Shown in pieces: positions 53,457-62,589 of a DNA stretch of 64,000 nt (position 1 is its first letter; each line of letters begins with the position of its first letter). The DNA is from Oerskovia douganii. GTDB lineage: Bacteria; Actinomycetota; Actinomycetes; Actinomycetales; Cellulomonadaceae. The translations under genes and the position numbers were made by a program. The notes under the pieces were generated by a model. It was not told the DNA's origin, did not search any database, and saw only the letters and a program-made list of their open reading frames with translations. The stretch covers positions 266,806 to 330,805 of the forward strand of contig NZ_JACSPN010000001.1 in the NCBI RefSeq assembly GCF_015142735.1, read 5' to 3'.

Positions 53457-56006
53457 TCAGCGAACCCCGAGCACGAACGGGTGGACCACGGCCGCACCTG
53501 CCTGGCGCAGCAGTCGTGCGGCGACCGTCAGGGTCCAACCTGAGTCGGTGTAGTCGTCGACCAGGAGGATCCGTCGTCCCGCGAGCCCTGCCTGGGCGGG
53601 GCCGGACAGCTCGAGCTGCAGGCGTTCGACGACCCCGGCCAGGCGCATGGCGGAGTTCACGTCGTGACGGCCGGGCTGCTCCCGACCGGGCACGGGGCCG
53701 ACCGACCCGACGAAGGGGCGGTCGAGGTAGCGGGCGAGCCCACCGGCCAGGTGCTGGACCAGGTGGGGACGTGTCGCGGACCGGACCGACACCACGCCGT
53801 CGAGCAGCAGCCGTCGCTCGGGTGCCGCCTCGGTGCCCTCGTCCACCGCGGGGGCGGCCCCGTCGGCCACGCCGTCGGCGGGAGCCGTCGCGTACAGCGC
53901 GTCCCACTCGTCGAGCACGCGCGCGGCCGCGCGGCGCAGGGCGACGGGTGTCTCGCCGTCGGGCACGCCGGGCGCGAAGAGCTCGCGGAGCGGACCTGAC
54001 CAGCCGAGCCCGTCGAGGCGGGCGACGGCGCGTCCCGGGGACGCGAGCTCCTCGGGGGACAGGCGCCCCTTGAGGTCGAGGCCCATGCGGTCGAGGCCCG
54101 TGGGCCACTGGCGCCGGGCGACGACCTCGACGCCCGGGCGGTCCATGTCCGCGCGGGCTGCGGACACGGCCTCGGCGTCCGGGGCCGCGGGCAGGTCCAC
54201 GCCGCCGCACCGGTCGCAGCGCCCGCACCTCCAGCCGGGCTCGAGCTCGGGGTCGTCGAGCGTCGCACGCAGGAACGCCATGCGGCAGCCTGTCGTCGCT
54301 TCGTAGTCGAGCATGGCCTTCTGCTCGGCGAGCCGGGTCTGCTCGACGCGCGCGTAGCGGTCGGCGTCGTACTCCCAGGGCTTGCCGGTCGAGATCCAGC
54401 CTCCCTTGACGCGGCGCACCGCGCCGTCGACGTCGAGGACCTTGAGCATGGTCTCCAGGCGCGAGCGCTTGAGGTCGACCTGCGTCTCGAGGGCGGCGAC
54501 CGACTGCGTGCCGCCCCCGGCCTCGAGGGCCGCGAGCGTCTCGCGGACCTGGCGCTCGGCGGGGAACGCGAGCGAACCGAAGTACTCCCAGATGCGGCGG
54601 TCCTCCTCGCCCGGCAGCAGGACCACGACCGCGCTGTCGACGCCACGACCCGCACGCCCGACCTGCTGGTAGTACGCGATGGGCGAGGACGGCGCGCCCA
54701 GGTGCACGACGAACGCGAGGTCCGGCTTGTCGAAGCCCATGCCCAGCGCCGAGGTCGCGACGAGGGCCTTGACGCGGTTCTCCTTGAGGTCCGCCTCGAG
54801 CTGCTCGCGCTCGGTCGTGTCGGTCTGGCCCGTGTAGGCGGCCACCGCGAGGCCCGTCGCGCGGAGCTGGCTCGCGACCTGCTCGGCGGCCGAGACCGTG
54901 AGGCAGTAGACGATCCCCGAGCCGTCGACGTCCTGGAGGGTCTCGGCGAGCCACGCGATGCGGCTCGGCTGGTCCGGCAGGTTCAGGACGGCCAGGTGGA
55001 GCGACTCGCGGTCGAGACCGCCGCGCAGCACCAGCACGTCCTCGCGCGGGCCGCCCGGGATCCCCGCGGCCGCCGCGCCGCCTGCCGCGGCGGCGCCTGC
55101 CGCGGCGGCGACCGCCGCGCCCGTGACCCCGAGCTGCTCCGCGACGTCCGCGGTCACGCGCTCGTTCGCGGTCGCGGTCGTGGCGAGCACGGGGATGCCC
55201 GGGGGCAGGTCCGCGAGCAGGGTGCGGATGCGGCGGTAGTCGGGCCGGAAGTCGTGTCCCCAGTCGGAGATGCAGTGCGCCTCGTCGATCACGACGAGGC
55301 CTGCGTCGGCCGCGAGGCGGGGCAGGACCTCGTCGCGGAAACCGGGGTTGTTGAGCCGTTCGGGCGAGCACAGCAGCACGTCGACCTCGCCGGCGGCGAT
55401 CGCTGCGTGCACCTCGTCCCACTCGGTCATGTTCGAGGAGTTGATCGTCACGGCGCGGATCCCGGCGCGGGCGGCGGCGGAGATCTGGTCGCGCATCAGG
55501 GCCAGGAGCGGCGAGACGATGACCGTGGGGCCCGCGCCCCGCGAGCGGAGCAGCGAGGTCGCGACGAAGTACACGGCCGACTTGCCCCACCCCGTGCGCT
55601 GGACCACGAGTGCCCTGCGCCGGAACGCGACCAGGGCCTCGATCGCGAGCCACTGGTCGTCGCGCAGCGCGGCGTCCTCGCGTCCGACGAGCCTGCGCAG
55701 CGCGGTCTCGGCCTCCTCGCGCAGGTCCTTGCCCTCGAGCAGACCGCGCAGCATGGCGACCTTGGCGAGGCGGGCGGCGTCGGCGGCCGCGGCGGCGTCT
55801 GGCGCGGCGTCCACCGGGGGAGCGGTGCCCGTCGCCGCCGGGGACGGCGCGGTGGGGGCCGGTGCACGCCCTGCCACGGCCCGGGTGCGGGGGCCCGCGT
55901 CGTCGGGGACCGGGGGCTCGTCGTACAGGTCGGCGGGGGGCTCCGACGCGAAGTCGGGCGGGAGGTCGGCGTACGGGTCGCGCTGGTCACGAGGGAACGA
56001 GGTCAC
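53457..56006 (-). CDS. RecQ helicase fused to a phosphoribosyltransferase-like domain
   Basis: 849 residues. Acidic, Pro-rich N-terminus (1-80), RecQ helicase lobe 1 with Walker A RTGWGKSAVYF and DEAHCISDWGHDFRPDYR, a 25-residue Ala/Gly-rich insert, lobe 2 with YTGQTDTTER, ATSALGMGFDKPD and QVGRAGRG, and the RecQ zinc region (GCRMAFL, CGRCDRC). From about residue 730 it continues into a PRTase-like domain with ILLVDDYTDSGWTLT, the PRPP-loop motif of ComF-type proteins. There is no clear HRDC domain. GTG 56006 is leaderless (TACGAT, six bases). Confidence 0.9.
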   Translation of the reverse strand: MTSFPRDQRDPYADLPPDFASEPPADLYDEPPVPDDAGPRTRAVAGRAPAPTAPSPAATGTAPPVDAAPDAAAAADAARLAKVAMLRGLLEGKDLREEAETALRRLVGREDAALRDDQWLAIEALVAFRRRALVVQRTGWGKSAVYFVATSLLRSRGAGPTVIVSPLLALMRDQISAAARAGIRAVTINSSNMTEWDEVHAAIAAGEVDVLLCSPERLNNPGFRDEVLPRLAADAGLVVIDEAHCISDWGHDFRPDYRRIRTLLADLPPGIPVLATTATANERVTADVAEQLGVTGAAVAAAAGAAAAGGAAAAGIPGGPREDVLVLRGGLDRESLHLAVLNLPDQPSRIAWLAETLQDVDGSGIVYCLTVSAAEQVASQLRATGLAVAAYTGQTDTTEREQLEADLKENRVKALVATSALGMGFDKPDLAFVVHLGAPSSPIAYYQQVGRAGRGVDSAVVVLLPGEEDRRIWEYFGSLAFPAERQVRETLAALEAGGGTQSVAALETQVDLKRSRLETMLKVLDVDGAVRRVKGGWISTGKPWEYDADRYARVEQTRLAEQKAMLDYEATTGCRMAFLRATLDDPELEPGWRCGRCDRCGGVDLPAAPDAEAVSAARADMDRPGVEVVARRQWPTGLDRMGLDLKGRLSPEELASPGRAVARLDGLGWSGPLRELFAPGVPDGETPVALRRAAARVLDEWDALYATAPADGVADGAAPAVDEGTEAAPERRLLLDGVVSVRSATRPHLVQHLAGGLARYLDRPFVGSVGPVPGREQPGRHDVNSAMRLAGVVERLQLELSGPAQAGLAGRRILLVDDYTDSGWTLTVAARLLRQAGAAVVHPFVLGVR

Positions 56007-56012
56007 CCAGCG

Positions 56013-56018
56013 ATCGTA
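56013..56018 (-). promoter_or_regulatory. -10 element, leaderless recQ-like gene
   Basis: TACGAT on the minus strand, six bases before the GTG ending at 56006. Confidence 0.55.
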
Positions 56019-56056
56019 GGCGCTGGGTGGGACAGCGCGTGGTCGTGCACAGGCCC

Positions 56057-56098
56057 GGCCCGGTGCGTCCGACGGGAGTCCGTCGCTCGCACCGGGCC
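56057..56098 (-). terminator. Terminator after alcohol dehydrogenase gene
   Basis: GGCCCGGTGCG (56057-56067) pairs with CGCACCGGGCC (56088-56098), with an inner GACGG/CCGTC stem. Confidence 0.75.
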
Positions 56099-56130
56099 TC
56101 GGGGTCTGCCACGGGCCGCTCGGGGGCTGG

Positions 56131-57162
56131 TCAGGAGTGCATGTCCATGACGACGCGCCCGTCGATCTTGCCCTGCTCCATCTCGCTGAAGATGTCGTTG
56201 ATGTCGCTCAGCGGCCGCACGGTGTAGGTCGGGGTGACCTTGCCGCGCGCGAAGAAGTCCAGGGCCTCGGCCATGTCCTTGCGGGTCCCGACGATCGAGC
56301 CGCGGACCGTGAGGCCGAACAGGACGGTCGTGAAGATGTCGAGCGGGAACTTCTCGGGGGGCAGGCCCACGAGCGAGACCGTTCCGCCGCGGCGCAGCGC
56401 GCCGACGGCCTGGGGGAACGCGTGGGCGTTGACCGCGGTCACGAGGGCGCCGTGCACGCCGCCCCCGGTCTTCTCCTGGATCTCCGCCGCGGCGTCGGCC
56501 GAGGTGGCGGCGTTGACCGTGACCTCGGCACCGTGCTTGCGGGCCAGGGCGAGCTTCTCGTCGTCGACGTCCACGGCCGCGACGCGACGGCCCATCGCGA
56601 CGGCGTACTGGACGGCGATGTGCCCCAGGCCGCCGATGCCGGAGATCAGGACCCACTCGCCGGGCTTGGTGTCGGTCATCTTGAGGCCCTTGTAGACCGT
56701 GACGCCCGCGCACAGGATGGGGCCGACGGCCGAGTCCTCGACGCCGTCCGGGATGATCGGTGCGTAGCGGGAGTCGACGAGCATGTACTGGCCGAACGAG
56801 CCGTCGACCGAGTAGCCGCCGTTCTTCTGGTGCGGGCAGAGGGTCTCCCAGCCCGTCTCGCAGTACTCGCACTCGCCGCACGCGCTCCACAGCCAGGCGT
56901 TGCCGACCTTGTCGCCGACCTTGACGCGCGTGACCTGGTCGCCGACGGCGACGACGGTCCCGACGCCCTCGTGGCCCGGGACGAACGGCGGGGAGGGCTT
57001 GACGGGCCAGTCGCCGTGGGCGGCGTGCAGGTCGGTGTGGCACACGCCCGTGTAGTCGACCTTGACCAGCGCCTCGAGCGGTCCGGGGGTGGGGACCTCG
57101 ACGTCGTCGATCGTGAGCGGCTGGGCGAACGTGTGGACGACGGCTGCCTTCATGGTGCTCAT
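56131..57162 (-). CDS. adhP: Zinc alcohol dehydrogenase (AdhP type)
   Basis: 343-residue medium-chain dehydrogenase, close in layout to bacterial ethanol-active AdhP. Catalytic zinc ligands in GVCHTD and GHEGVG, and a CAGVTVYKGLK stretch; structural zinc cysteines in CGECEYCETGWETLC; NAD motif GIGGLGHIAVQYA; acidic end of the Rossmann strand (AVDVDD) prefers NAD over NADP. ATG 57162 follows GGAGGAG. Its promoter region has TACGGT (57256-57261) and, upstream, an inverted repeat TTGTGA-N6-TCACAA (57315-57332). Confidence 0.93.
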   Translation of the reverse strand: MSTMKAAVVHTFAQPLTIDDVEVPTPGPLEALVKVDYTGVCHTDLHAAHGDWPVKPSPPFVPGHEGVGTVVAVGDQVTRVKVGDKVGNAWLWSACGECEYCETGWETLCPHQKNGGYSVDGSFGQYMLVDSRYAPIIPDGVEDSAVGPILCAGVTVYKGLKMTDTKPGEWVLISGIGGLGHIAVQYAVAMGRRVAAVDVDDEKLALARKHGAEVTVNAATSADAAAEIQEKTGGGVHGALVTAVNAHAFPQAVGALRRGGTVSLVGLPPEKFPLDIFTTVLFGLTVRGSIVGTRKDMAEALDFFARGKVTPTYTVRPLSDINDIFSEMEQGKIDGRVVMDMHS

Positions 57163-57255
57163 GACTCTCCTCCAGGAGCGGACACCGGGGTGGGTCGCCC
57201 CGTGGTCGACGGGCCGACGGGACGCGCGGCGCGTCCGAGGATGTCCGGCTCTTCG

Positions 57256-57261
57256 ACCGTA
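57256..57261 (-). promoter_or_regulatory. Candidate -10 element of adhP
   Basis: TACGGT on the minus strand; predicted start near 57249, giving an 87-base leader. Confidence 0.35.
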
Positions 57262-57314
57262 GCCGAGACCGCGTCGGAGGGCTCGGTGGGGACGGGGCGG
57301 AAAGGGAGAAGGCT

Positions 57315-57332
57315 TTGTGAAAACTATCACAA
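57315..57332. promoter_or_regulatory. Crp/GlxR- or Rex-type operator upstream of adhP
   Basis: TTGTGAAAACTATCACAA is an inverted repeat. It fits TGTGA-N6-TCACA (Crp/GlxR) exactly and the Rex site TTGTGAA-N4-TTCACAA with one mismatch. Its centre is about 75 bases upstream of the predicted adhP transcript start, more like an activator position than a blocking one. Confidence 0.65.
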
Positions 57333-57348
57333 GCGTTCCGGGTGCAGG

Positions 57349-57828
57349 TCAGGCGCCCTTTCGCGAGCGCCCGGACGACCTGCGCCGCTCGACCACGAGC
57401 GCGAGCAGCGCCCCGACGAGCGCGACCCACTCGCTCACCGCAGCCGTGACCTGCTGGACCCCGCCGAGCGTCTCCTCGACCGCGAAGAAGCCGACCGTGG
57501 TCGAGAGGTAGAAGGCCCCCAGCGTCGCGACGGAGAACCCGACCGCCCCCAGCAGCGGCAGCCAGTGGCGCCACACCAGCACGAGCAGCCCGAGCGCGAA
57601 GCCCGCGACCGCGTTGAGCAGGAACAGGGGCCCCACGACCTCGATGTCCCGGTAGCCCTGGACGTACAGGAACAGGTGCACGTCGGCCGAGAGCAGGAGC
57701 CCCGCGGCGGTCACGCCGCGCAGCAGCCACGCCCCGCGCGGCAGCGGGGGCGGGGTGGGAGGGGTGCCCGACGCCGGAGAGCGGCCGGGCGTCGACCCGG
57801 CGGTGGGAGGAGGTCCGGACGCGTCCAT
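57349..57828 (-). CDS. Small four-helix membrane protein
   Basis: 159 residues: a 35-residue Pro-rich N-terminus then four membrane helices (about 40-60, 68-88, 95-115, 125-150) and a basic tail SSGRSRKGA. The loop after helix 1 reads DVHLFLYVQGYRDIEVVGPLF. No family could be assigned. ATG 57828 follows CGGAG. It diverges from the Rieske-type lipoprotein gene and may work with it, but this is context only. Confidence 0.65.
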   Translation of the reverse strand: MDASGPPPTAGSTPGRSPASGTPPTPPPLPRGAWLLRGVTAAGLLLSADVHLFLYVQGYRDIEVVGPLFLLNAVAGFALGLLVLVWRHWLPLLGAVGFSVATLGAFYLSTTVGFFAVEETLGGVQQVTAAVSEWVALVGALLALVVERRRSSGRSRKGA

Positions 57829-57933
57829 GGGGGGCTCCGAGCGGTCGGGCGCGGGAGGCGAAGGGTCCCGGAGGTCGCGCACGGCGGGCGCCGGACCGAG
57901 CCCTCGCGCTCGCGCGTCGCGTCGGTCCCGGTG

Positions 57934-57945
57934 CTTCAATTGAAG
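57934..57945. promoter_or_regulatory. 12-bp palindrome between membrane protein and Rieske genes
   Basis: CTTCAATTGAAG, perfectly symmetric and A/T-rich within GC-rich surroundings. It lies between divergent genes and could be an operator. Confidence 0.4.
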
Positions 57946-57981
57946 GACCGATCGACCCCGGACGCACGGCGAAGGGTGACC

Positions 57982-58518
57982 ATGGAGACCTCGACCACGC
58001 GGGCCACCCCTCGCCCGCACGCGGAGCCCGGCCCGGCGTCGCCCCCCGAACCCGCGACCGAGCAGCTCGCCCGCCGCGCGGCCCAGCCTCTCTCACGCCG
58101 CTCGCTCCTCGTGTCCGCCGGTGCCGGAGCGGGGGCCCTGGTGGTCGCCGCGTGCTCGGGCGGCGGCGGGGGCGCGGGGACCTCGGGCGGGACCGGAGGG
58201 TCGAGCGCGACGAGCGCGGCGCCGTCGGGCACGGTCGTCACGCCCACGGGCGACGTGCCCGTCGGGGGAGCGGTCTCGGTCCAGGTGGACGGCGCGCCCT
58301 ACCTCGTGACCCAGCCCGAGGAGGGGACCTTCGAGGCGTTCAGCGCGATCTGCACGCACCAGGGGTGCACGGTCGCCCCCGGGGACGGCGAGCTCGACTG
58401 CCCGTGCCACGGGTCCCGCTTCGACCTGTCGACCGGGGACGTGCTCGCCGGGCCGGCGCCCACTCCGCTGCCGCGCCTGGCCGTCACGGTCAGCGGCAGC
58501 GACGTCGTCACCGCCTGA
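57982..58518 (+). CDS. Tat-exported Rieske [2Fe-2S] lipoprotein
   Basis: 178 residues. A 45-residue leader contains RRSLLVSAGAGAGALVVAAC: a twin arginine, a hydrophobic stretch and a lipobox cysteine, so it is probably exported folded by Tat and lipid-anchored. A Gly/Ser linker leads to a Rieske domain with CTHQGC (first C and H) and CPCHGSRFD (second C and H). Related small Rieske lipoproteins are common in actinobacteria; they are not part of a bc1 complex in evidence here. ATG follows AAGGGTGA. Confidence 0.9.
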   Translation: METSTTRATPRPHAEPGPASPPEPATEQLARRAAQPLSRRSLLVSAGAGAGALVVAACSGGGGGAGTSGGTGGSSATSAAPSGTVVTPTGDVPVGGAVSVQVDGAPYLVTQPEEGTFEAFSAICTHQGCTVAPGDGELDCPCHGSRFDLSTGDVLAGPAPTPLPRLAVTVSGSDVVTA

Positions 58519-58539
58519 ACCGCGCAACCGGGAGCATGA

Positions 58540-58569
58540 CCGGACCGACCGGACCGACCGGACCGACCA
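58540..58569. repeat. Short GACCGGACC tandem repeats
   Basis: About three copies of a nine-base unit (ggaccgacc) between the Rieske gene and hisC. No hairpin of note. Confidence 0.6.
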
Positions 58570-58633
58570 GCCTGCCCGGCCCGGGCGCACCGCCCGCCTG
58601 CCGGACGTTCACCCCTCGTCCACGCACGGTTCG

Positions 58634-58639
58634 TAGACT
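58634..58639 (+). promoter_or_regulatory. -10 element, leaderless hisC
   Basis: TAGACT, six bases before GTG 58646; start of a separate his operon. Confidence 0.6.
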
Positions 58640-58645
58640 GTCCTG

Positions 58646-59872
58646 GTGACCACTCCACTCCTCGAGTCCCCGGACGGCGCACCCCAGGCGGGTGCCTCCT
58701 TCTCGCAGCCCCGCGCGCACGCCGCGCCGGAGGTGCACCTGCCGGTGCGGGCCGAGCACGCGGGGATCGAGCCGTACGGGGCGCCGCAGCTCGACGTGCC
58801 CGTGCTGCTCAACGTCAACGAGAACCCCTACGCGCCCTCTCCCGAGGTCGTCGCGACCATCGCCGCGGACGTCGCGGCCGCGGCCGCGACCCTCAACCGC
58901 TACCCGGACCGCGACTTCCCGGGGTTGCGCCAGGACCTGGCCGACTACCTCGCGGGCGAGTCGGGCGTGCGCGTGGCCCCCGAGCAGGTCTGGGCCGCGA
59001 ACGGCTCCAACGAGGTCATGCTGCACCTGCTCCAGGCGTTCGGCGGACCGGGGCGCACGGCCCTGTCCTTCGCTCCCACCTACTCGATGTACCCCGAGTA
59101 CGCGCGAGACACCTCGACCGCCTGGGTCACCGGCCGGCGCGAGACGGACTTCACGCTCGACCCGGACGCGGCCCGCGCGGCGATCGCCGAGCACGCCCCG
59201 TCCGTGATCCTCCTGGCCAGCCCGAACAACCCGACCGGCACGGCCCTGACGCGCGACGTCGTCGAGGCCGTGTGCGAGGCCGCGCTCGCGGTCACGCCCC
59301 GCGGCGCCGAGCCCGGCACGTCGGCCGTCGTCGTGGTCGACGAGGCGTACGGCGAGTTCCGCCGCGCGGGCGTCCCCTCGGCGCTCGAGCTGCTCGAGCG
59401 CTACCCGAACCTCGCGGTCTCGCGCACCATGTCCAAGGCGTTCGCGCTGGCCGGGGCGCGCGTGGGCTACCTCGCCGCGTCGACCACGCTCGTCGACGCG
59501 CTGCGGGTGGTCCGGCTGCCGTACCACCTGTCCGCCGCGACCCAGGCCGTCGCGCGCGCGGCCCTCAAGCACTCGGCGTCCCTCCTGGCCCAGGTCGACG
59601 CCCTGCGCGCCGAGCGCGACGCCACGGTCGCGTGGCTGCGGGCCCAGCGTCCGGCGGCCCTGGGGGGCGAGCCCCTGCAGGTCGCGGACTCCGACGCGAA
59701 CTTCGTCCTGTTCGGCACCTTCCCGGACCGGCACGCGGTCTGGCAGGGCCTGTTGGATCGGGGCGTCCTCATCCGGGAGACTGGTCCCGACGGATGGCTG
59801 CGGGTGTCGATCGGCACCCCGCAGGAGATGACGGCGTTCAAGGACGCCCTGGTGGAGGTGGCAGGACTGTGA
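58646..59872 (+). CDS. hisC: Histidinol-phosphate aminotransferase
   Basis: 408-residue PLP aminotransferase. N-terminal [35 protein letters not shown] and the Schiff-base lysine in [18 protein letters not shown] 35-residue extension precedes the family start. GTG start with TAGACT six bases upstream. Overlaps hisB by GTGA. Confidence 0.95.
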   Translation: MTTPLLESPDGAPQAGASFSQPRAHAAPEVHLPVRAEHAGIEPYGAPQLDVPVLLNVNENPYAPSPEVVATIAADVAAAAATLNRYPDRDFPGLRQDLADYLAGESGVRVAPEQVWAANGSNEVMLHLLQAFGGPGRTALSFAPTYSMYPEYARDTSTAWVTGRRETDFTLDPDAARAAIAEHAPSVILLASPNNPTGTALTRDVVEAVCEAALAVTPRGAEPGTSAVVVVDEAYGEFRRAGVPSALELLERYPNLAVSRTMSKAFALAGARVGYLAASTTLVDALRVVRLPYHLSAATQAVARAALKHSASLLAQVDALRAERDATVAWLRAQRPAALGGEPLQVADSDANFVLFGTFPDRHAVWQGLLDRGVLIRETGPDGWLRVSIGTPQEMTAFKDALVEVAGL

Positions 59873-60468
59873 AGCGCACCGCGCGCATCGAGCGCGCGAC
59901 GTCGGAGTCGAGCGTGCTCGTCGAGCTGGACCTCGACGGGACCGGGAAGACGGACATCTCGACGACCGTCCCGTTCTACGACCACATGCTGACGGCCCTC
60001 GGCAAGCACTCGCTCATCGACCTCACGGTCCGGGCCACGGGCGACACGCACATCGACGCGCACCACACGGTCGAGGACGTCGCGATCACCATCGGCGAGG
60101 CGCTCAGGATCGCGCTGGGCGACAAGGCGGGGATCTCGCGCTTCGGCGACGCCATGGTCCCGCTCGACGAGGCGCTCGCGCTCGCGGTCGTGGACGTGTC
60201 GGGCCGCCCGTACCTGGTGCACGAGGGTGAGCCCGCAGGGCAGGAGTACCACCTGATCGGTGGGCACTTCACGGGGTCGCTCACGCGCCACGTGCTCGAG
60301 TCGATCGCGCACCACGCGGCGATCTGCATCCACGTGCGCGTGCTCTCGGGCCGCGACCCGCACCACATCGTGGAGGCGCAGTTCAAGGCCCTCGCGCGCG
60401 CCCTGCGCTTCGCGGTGGCCCCCGACGCCCGGGTCGACGGCATCCCCTCGACCAAGGGCGCCCTGTGA
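59869..60468 (+). CDS. hisB: Imidazoleglycerol-phosphate dehydratase
   Basis: 199-residue monofunctional HisB; dehydrates imidazole glycerol phosphate. Metal-binding repeats [37 protein letters not shown] and [17 protein letters not shown]. There is no phosphatase domain. GTG start overlaps the hisC stop; its own stop overlaps the next gene. Confidence 0.96.
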   Translation: MKRTARIERATSESSVLVELDLDGTGKTDISTTVPFYDHMLTALGKHSLIDLTVRATGDTHIDAHHTVEDVAITIGEALRIALGDKAGISRFGDAMVPLDEALALAVVDVSGRPYLVHEGEPAGQEYHLIGGHFTGSLTRHVLESIAHHAAICIHVRVLSGRDPHHIVEAQFKALARALRFAVAPDARVDGIPSTKGAL

Positions 60469-61094
60469 GCCCCGAGCCCACGCTCCCTGCACAGCCCGAC
60501 GGGACCGAGGGCGGCCACGAGCCGGCCACGGCCCCCGAACCCCGCGACCACGACCCGCGGACGACCGAGACGGACGACATGACCACCCCGCAGAACCCGA
60601 ACGAGCCCGAGCTGGACCTGGAGATCCCGGACGACATCTCGAGCCTCCTCACCCCTTCCTCCGACCCCGAGGTCGCGGTCCTCGTGACCCAGATCGCGGG
60701 CGCCGAGCCCCTCGCCGCGGCGTGCTCGATCGCGCAGGTCGAGGTCGACGCCGTGCCCACCGGCATCGGTGCGCTCGCCGTCCTGCGGGACCGGTCGGGC
60801 GACGCCCCCCAGCGTGCCGCGGCCGCGATCTCGACCCTCGTCAAGGGCGTCCCCCTCATCCTCCTCACGCGTCGCGGCGAGCAGATCACCGCGGTCCGCT
60901 GGGAGGGCGGGGTCGAGGGCGACGTGCTCGCCCCCGGCCTCGTGCTGGGCGGTGCCCCCGAGGAGCTCGAGGACCTCGTGACGGGGCAGACGACCGTCGC
61001 GGACCTCGCGGGCGTCGTGCCCAGCTCGGGGATCTCGCGCTGGAAGGCCATGCGACTGCTCACGGCCTCGGCTCGCAAGGCGCGCAAGAAGTGA
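60465..61094 (+). CDS. Unknown protein encoded inside the his operon
   Basis: 209 residues. The first 60 are acidic, Pro-rich and disordered; the remainder (about 65-200) looks like a compact alpha/beta domain with alternating hydrophobic segments ([39 protein letters not shown]) and a basic C-terminus ending ARKARKK. No catalytic motif is recognised. GTG 60465 overlaps hisB and its stop overlaps hisH, so it is tightly coupled. An internal ATG at 60580 would remove most of the disordered part. No family assigned. Confidence 0.75.
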   Translation: MSPEPTLPAQPDGTEGGHEPATAPEPRDHDPRTTETDDMTTPQNPNEPELDLEIPDDISSLLTPSSDPEVAVLVTQIAGAEPLAAACSIAQVEVDAVPTGIGALAVLRDRSGDAPQRAAAAISTLVKGVPLILLTRRGEQITAVRWEGGVEGDVLAPGLVLGGAPEELEDLVTGQTTVADLAGVVPSSGISRWKAMRLLTASARKARKK

Positions 61095-61738
61095 GCGAGG
61101 GGCCCTCGGTCGTCGTCCTCGACTACGGTTTCGGCAACGTCCGCTCGGCGGTCCGCGCCCTCGAGCGCGTGGGTGCCCGGGTCGAGCTCACCGCGGACCG
61201 TGCGCGCGCGTCGGAGGCCGACGGCCTGGTCGTCCCCGGCGTCGGGGCGTTCGCCGCGGTCATGGCCGGCCTCAAGGCCGTGCGCGGCGACCAGATCGTC
61301 GAGCGCCGCCTCGCGGGCGGGCGCCCGGTGCTGGGGATCTGCGTCGGCATGCAGGTCATGTTCGACGAGGGGGACGAGCACGGCACCCTCACGGAGGGGC
61401 TCGGTGAGTGGCCCGGGATCGTCGACCGCCTCGAGGCGCCCGTGGTCCCGCACATGGGCTGGGACACGGTCGACGTGCCCGACGGCTCGGTGCTGTTCGA
61501 CGGGATCGCCGACGAACGCTTCTACTTCGTGCACTCCTACGCGGCCCGCCGCTTCCCGCTCGGGGTCGACGAGCCGGTCGGCCCGGCGTTCCGCGCCCCG
61601 CTCGTGACGTGGTCCGAGCACGGCGGCCGGTTCGTCGCAGCCGTCGAGAACGGCCCGCTCTCCGCGACGCAGTTCCACCCGGAGAAGTCCGGCGACGCCG
61701 GTGCCCGCCTCCTGGAGAACTGGGTCCGCTCGCTCTGA
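61091..61738 (+). CDS. hisH: Imidazole glycerol phosphate synthase, glutaminase subunit
   Basis: 215-residue class I glutamine amidotransferase. Nucleophile cysteine in [11 protein letters not shown], histidine in QFHPEKSG with the following glutamate, and N-terminal [17 protein letters not shown]. It feeds ammonia to HisF, whose gene is not in the window. GTG 61091 overlaps the stop of the unknown gene. Confidence 0.96.
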   Translation: MSEGPSVVVLDYGFGNVRSAVRALERVGARVELTADRARASEADGLVVPGVGAFAAVMAGLKAVRGDQIVERRLAGGRPVLGICVGMQVMFDEGDEHGTLTEGLGEWPGIVDRLEAPVVPHMGWDTVDVPDGSVLFDGIADERFYFVHSYAARRFPLGVDEPVGPAFRAPLVTWSEHGGRFVAAVENGPLSATQFHPEKSGDAGARLLENWVRSL

Positions 61739-61857
61739 ACCCGTGGGCAGGGCTCCGTCCCCGCCCGCCGCACCACCGTGTCAACCACCGTGTCACGGGC
61801 GCCCGCACCGCGCGGACCCCGCCCCCAGCCTCGTGAATCCCTCGGAAGGACCTCCTC

Positions 61858-62589
61858 ATGACCGATCGTCTCGTCCTGCTGCCCGCCGTCGACGTCGCCG
61901 ACGGGCAGGCGGTGCGCCTCGTCCAGGGGGAGGCCGGCTCGGAGACCTCGTACGGCGACCCGCTGTCGGCGGCCCTCGACTGGCAGGCCGGGGGCGCCGA
62001 GTGGGTGCACCTGGTGGACCTCGACGCGGCCTTCGGTCGCGGCTCGAACGCCGAGCTCCTGGCCGACGTCGTCGCGCGCCTCGACGTCCAGGTCGAGCTC
62101 TCGGGCGGCATCCGGGACGACGAGTCCCTGGCCCGTGCGCTCGCGACAGGGTGCTCGCGCGTCAACCTCGGCACCGCGGCCCTCGAGAACCCCGAGTGGA
62201 CGGCCAAGGTCATCGCCGAGCACGGCGACGCGATCGCCGTCGGGCTCGACGTGCGCGGCACGACCCTCGCGGCGCGCGGCTGGACGCAGGAGGGAGGGGA
62301 CCTGTGGGAGGTCCTCGAGCGTCTCGACGCGGCCGGCTGCTCGCGCTACGTCGTGACCGACGTGACCAAGGACGGGACGCTGCGCGGCCCCAACATCGAC
62401 CTGCTCCGTGAGGTCGCGGCCCGTACCGACGCACCGGTCGTCGCGTCGGGCGGCATCTCGAGCCTCGCGGACCTCGAGGCGCTGCGCGCGCTCGTGGGCG
62501 AGGGCATCGAGGGGGCCATCGTCGGCAAGGCCCTGTACGCGGGGGCCTTCACGCTGCCCCAGGCCCTCGACGTGGCAGGCCGTCCGTGA
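61858..62589 (+). CDS. priA: Phosphoribosyl isomerase A (HisA/TrpF bifunctional)
   Basis: 243-residue TIM barrel. In actinobacteria PriA isomerises both ProFAR (histidine) and PRA (tryptophan). Features: [15 protein letters not shown] with catalytic D11-type residue, SGGIRDDE, and [15 protein letters not shown] with the second aspartate. The R in SGGIRDD and the actinobacterial context favour PriA; absence of a trpF cannot be tested here. ATG follows GGAAGGA. Overlaps sseB. Confidence 0.93.
   Translation: MTDRLVLLPAVDVADGQAVRLVQGEAGSETSYGDPLSAALDWQAGGAEWVHLVDLDAAFGRGSNAELLADVVARLDVQVELSGGIRDDESLARALATGCSRVNLGTAALENPEWTAKVIAEHGDAIAVGLDVRGTTLAARGWTQEGGDLWEVLERLDAAGCSRYVVTDVTKDGTLRGPNIDLLREVAARTDAPVVASGGISSLADLEALRALVGEGIEGAIVGKALYAGAFTLPQALDVAGRP

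Noticed and set aside
53457-58518. Mobile genetic island between hisD and hisC
   Set aside because: No integrase, transposase, tRNA, flanking repeats or visible base-composition shift; treated as rearrangement only.
58540-58569. Terminator made of GACCGG repeats after the Rieske gene
   Set aside because: The units are direct, not inverted, repeats and give no stable long hairpin.
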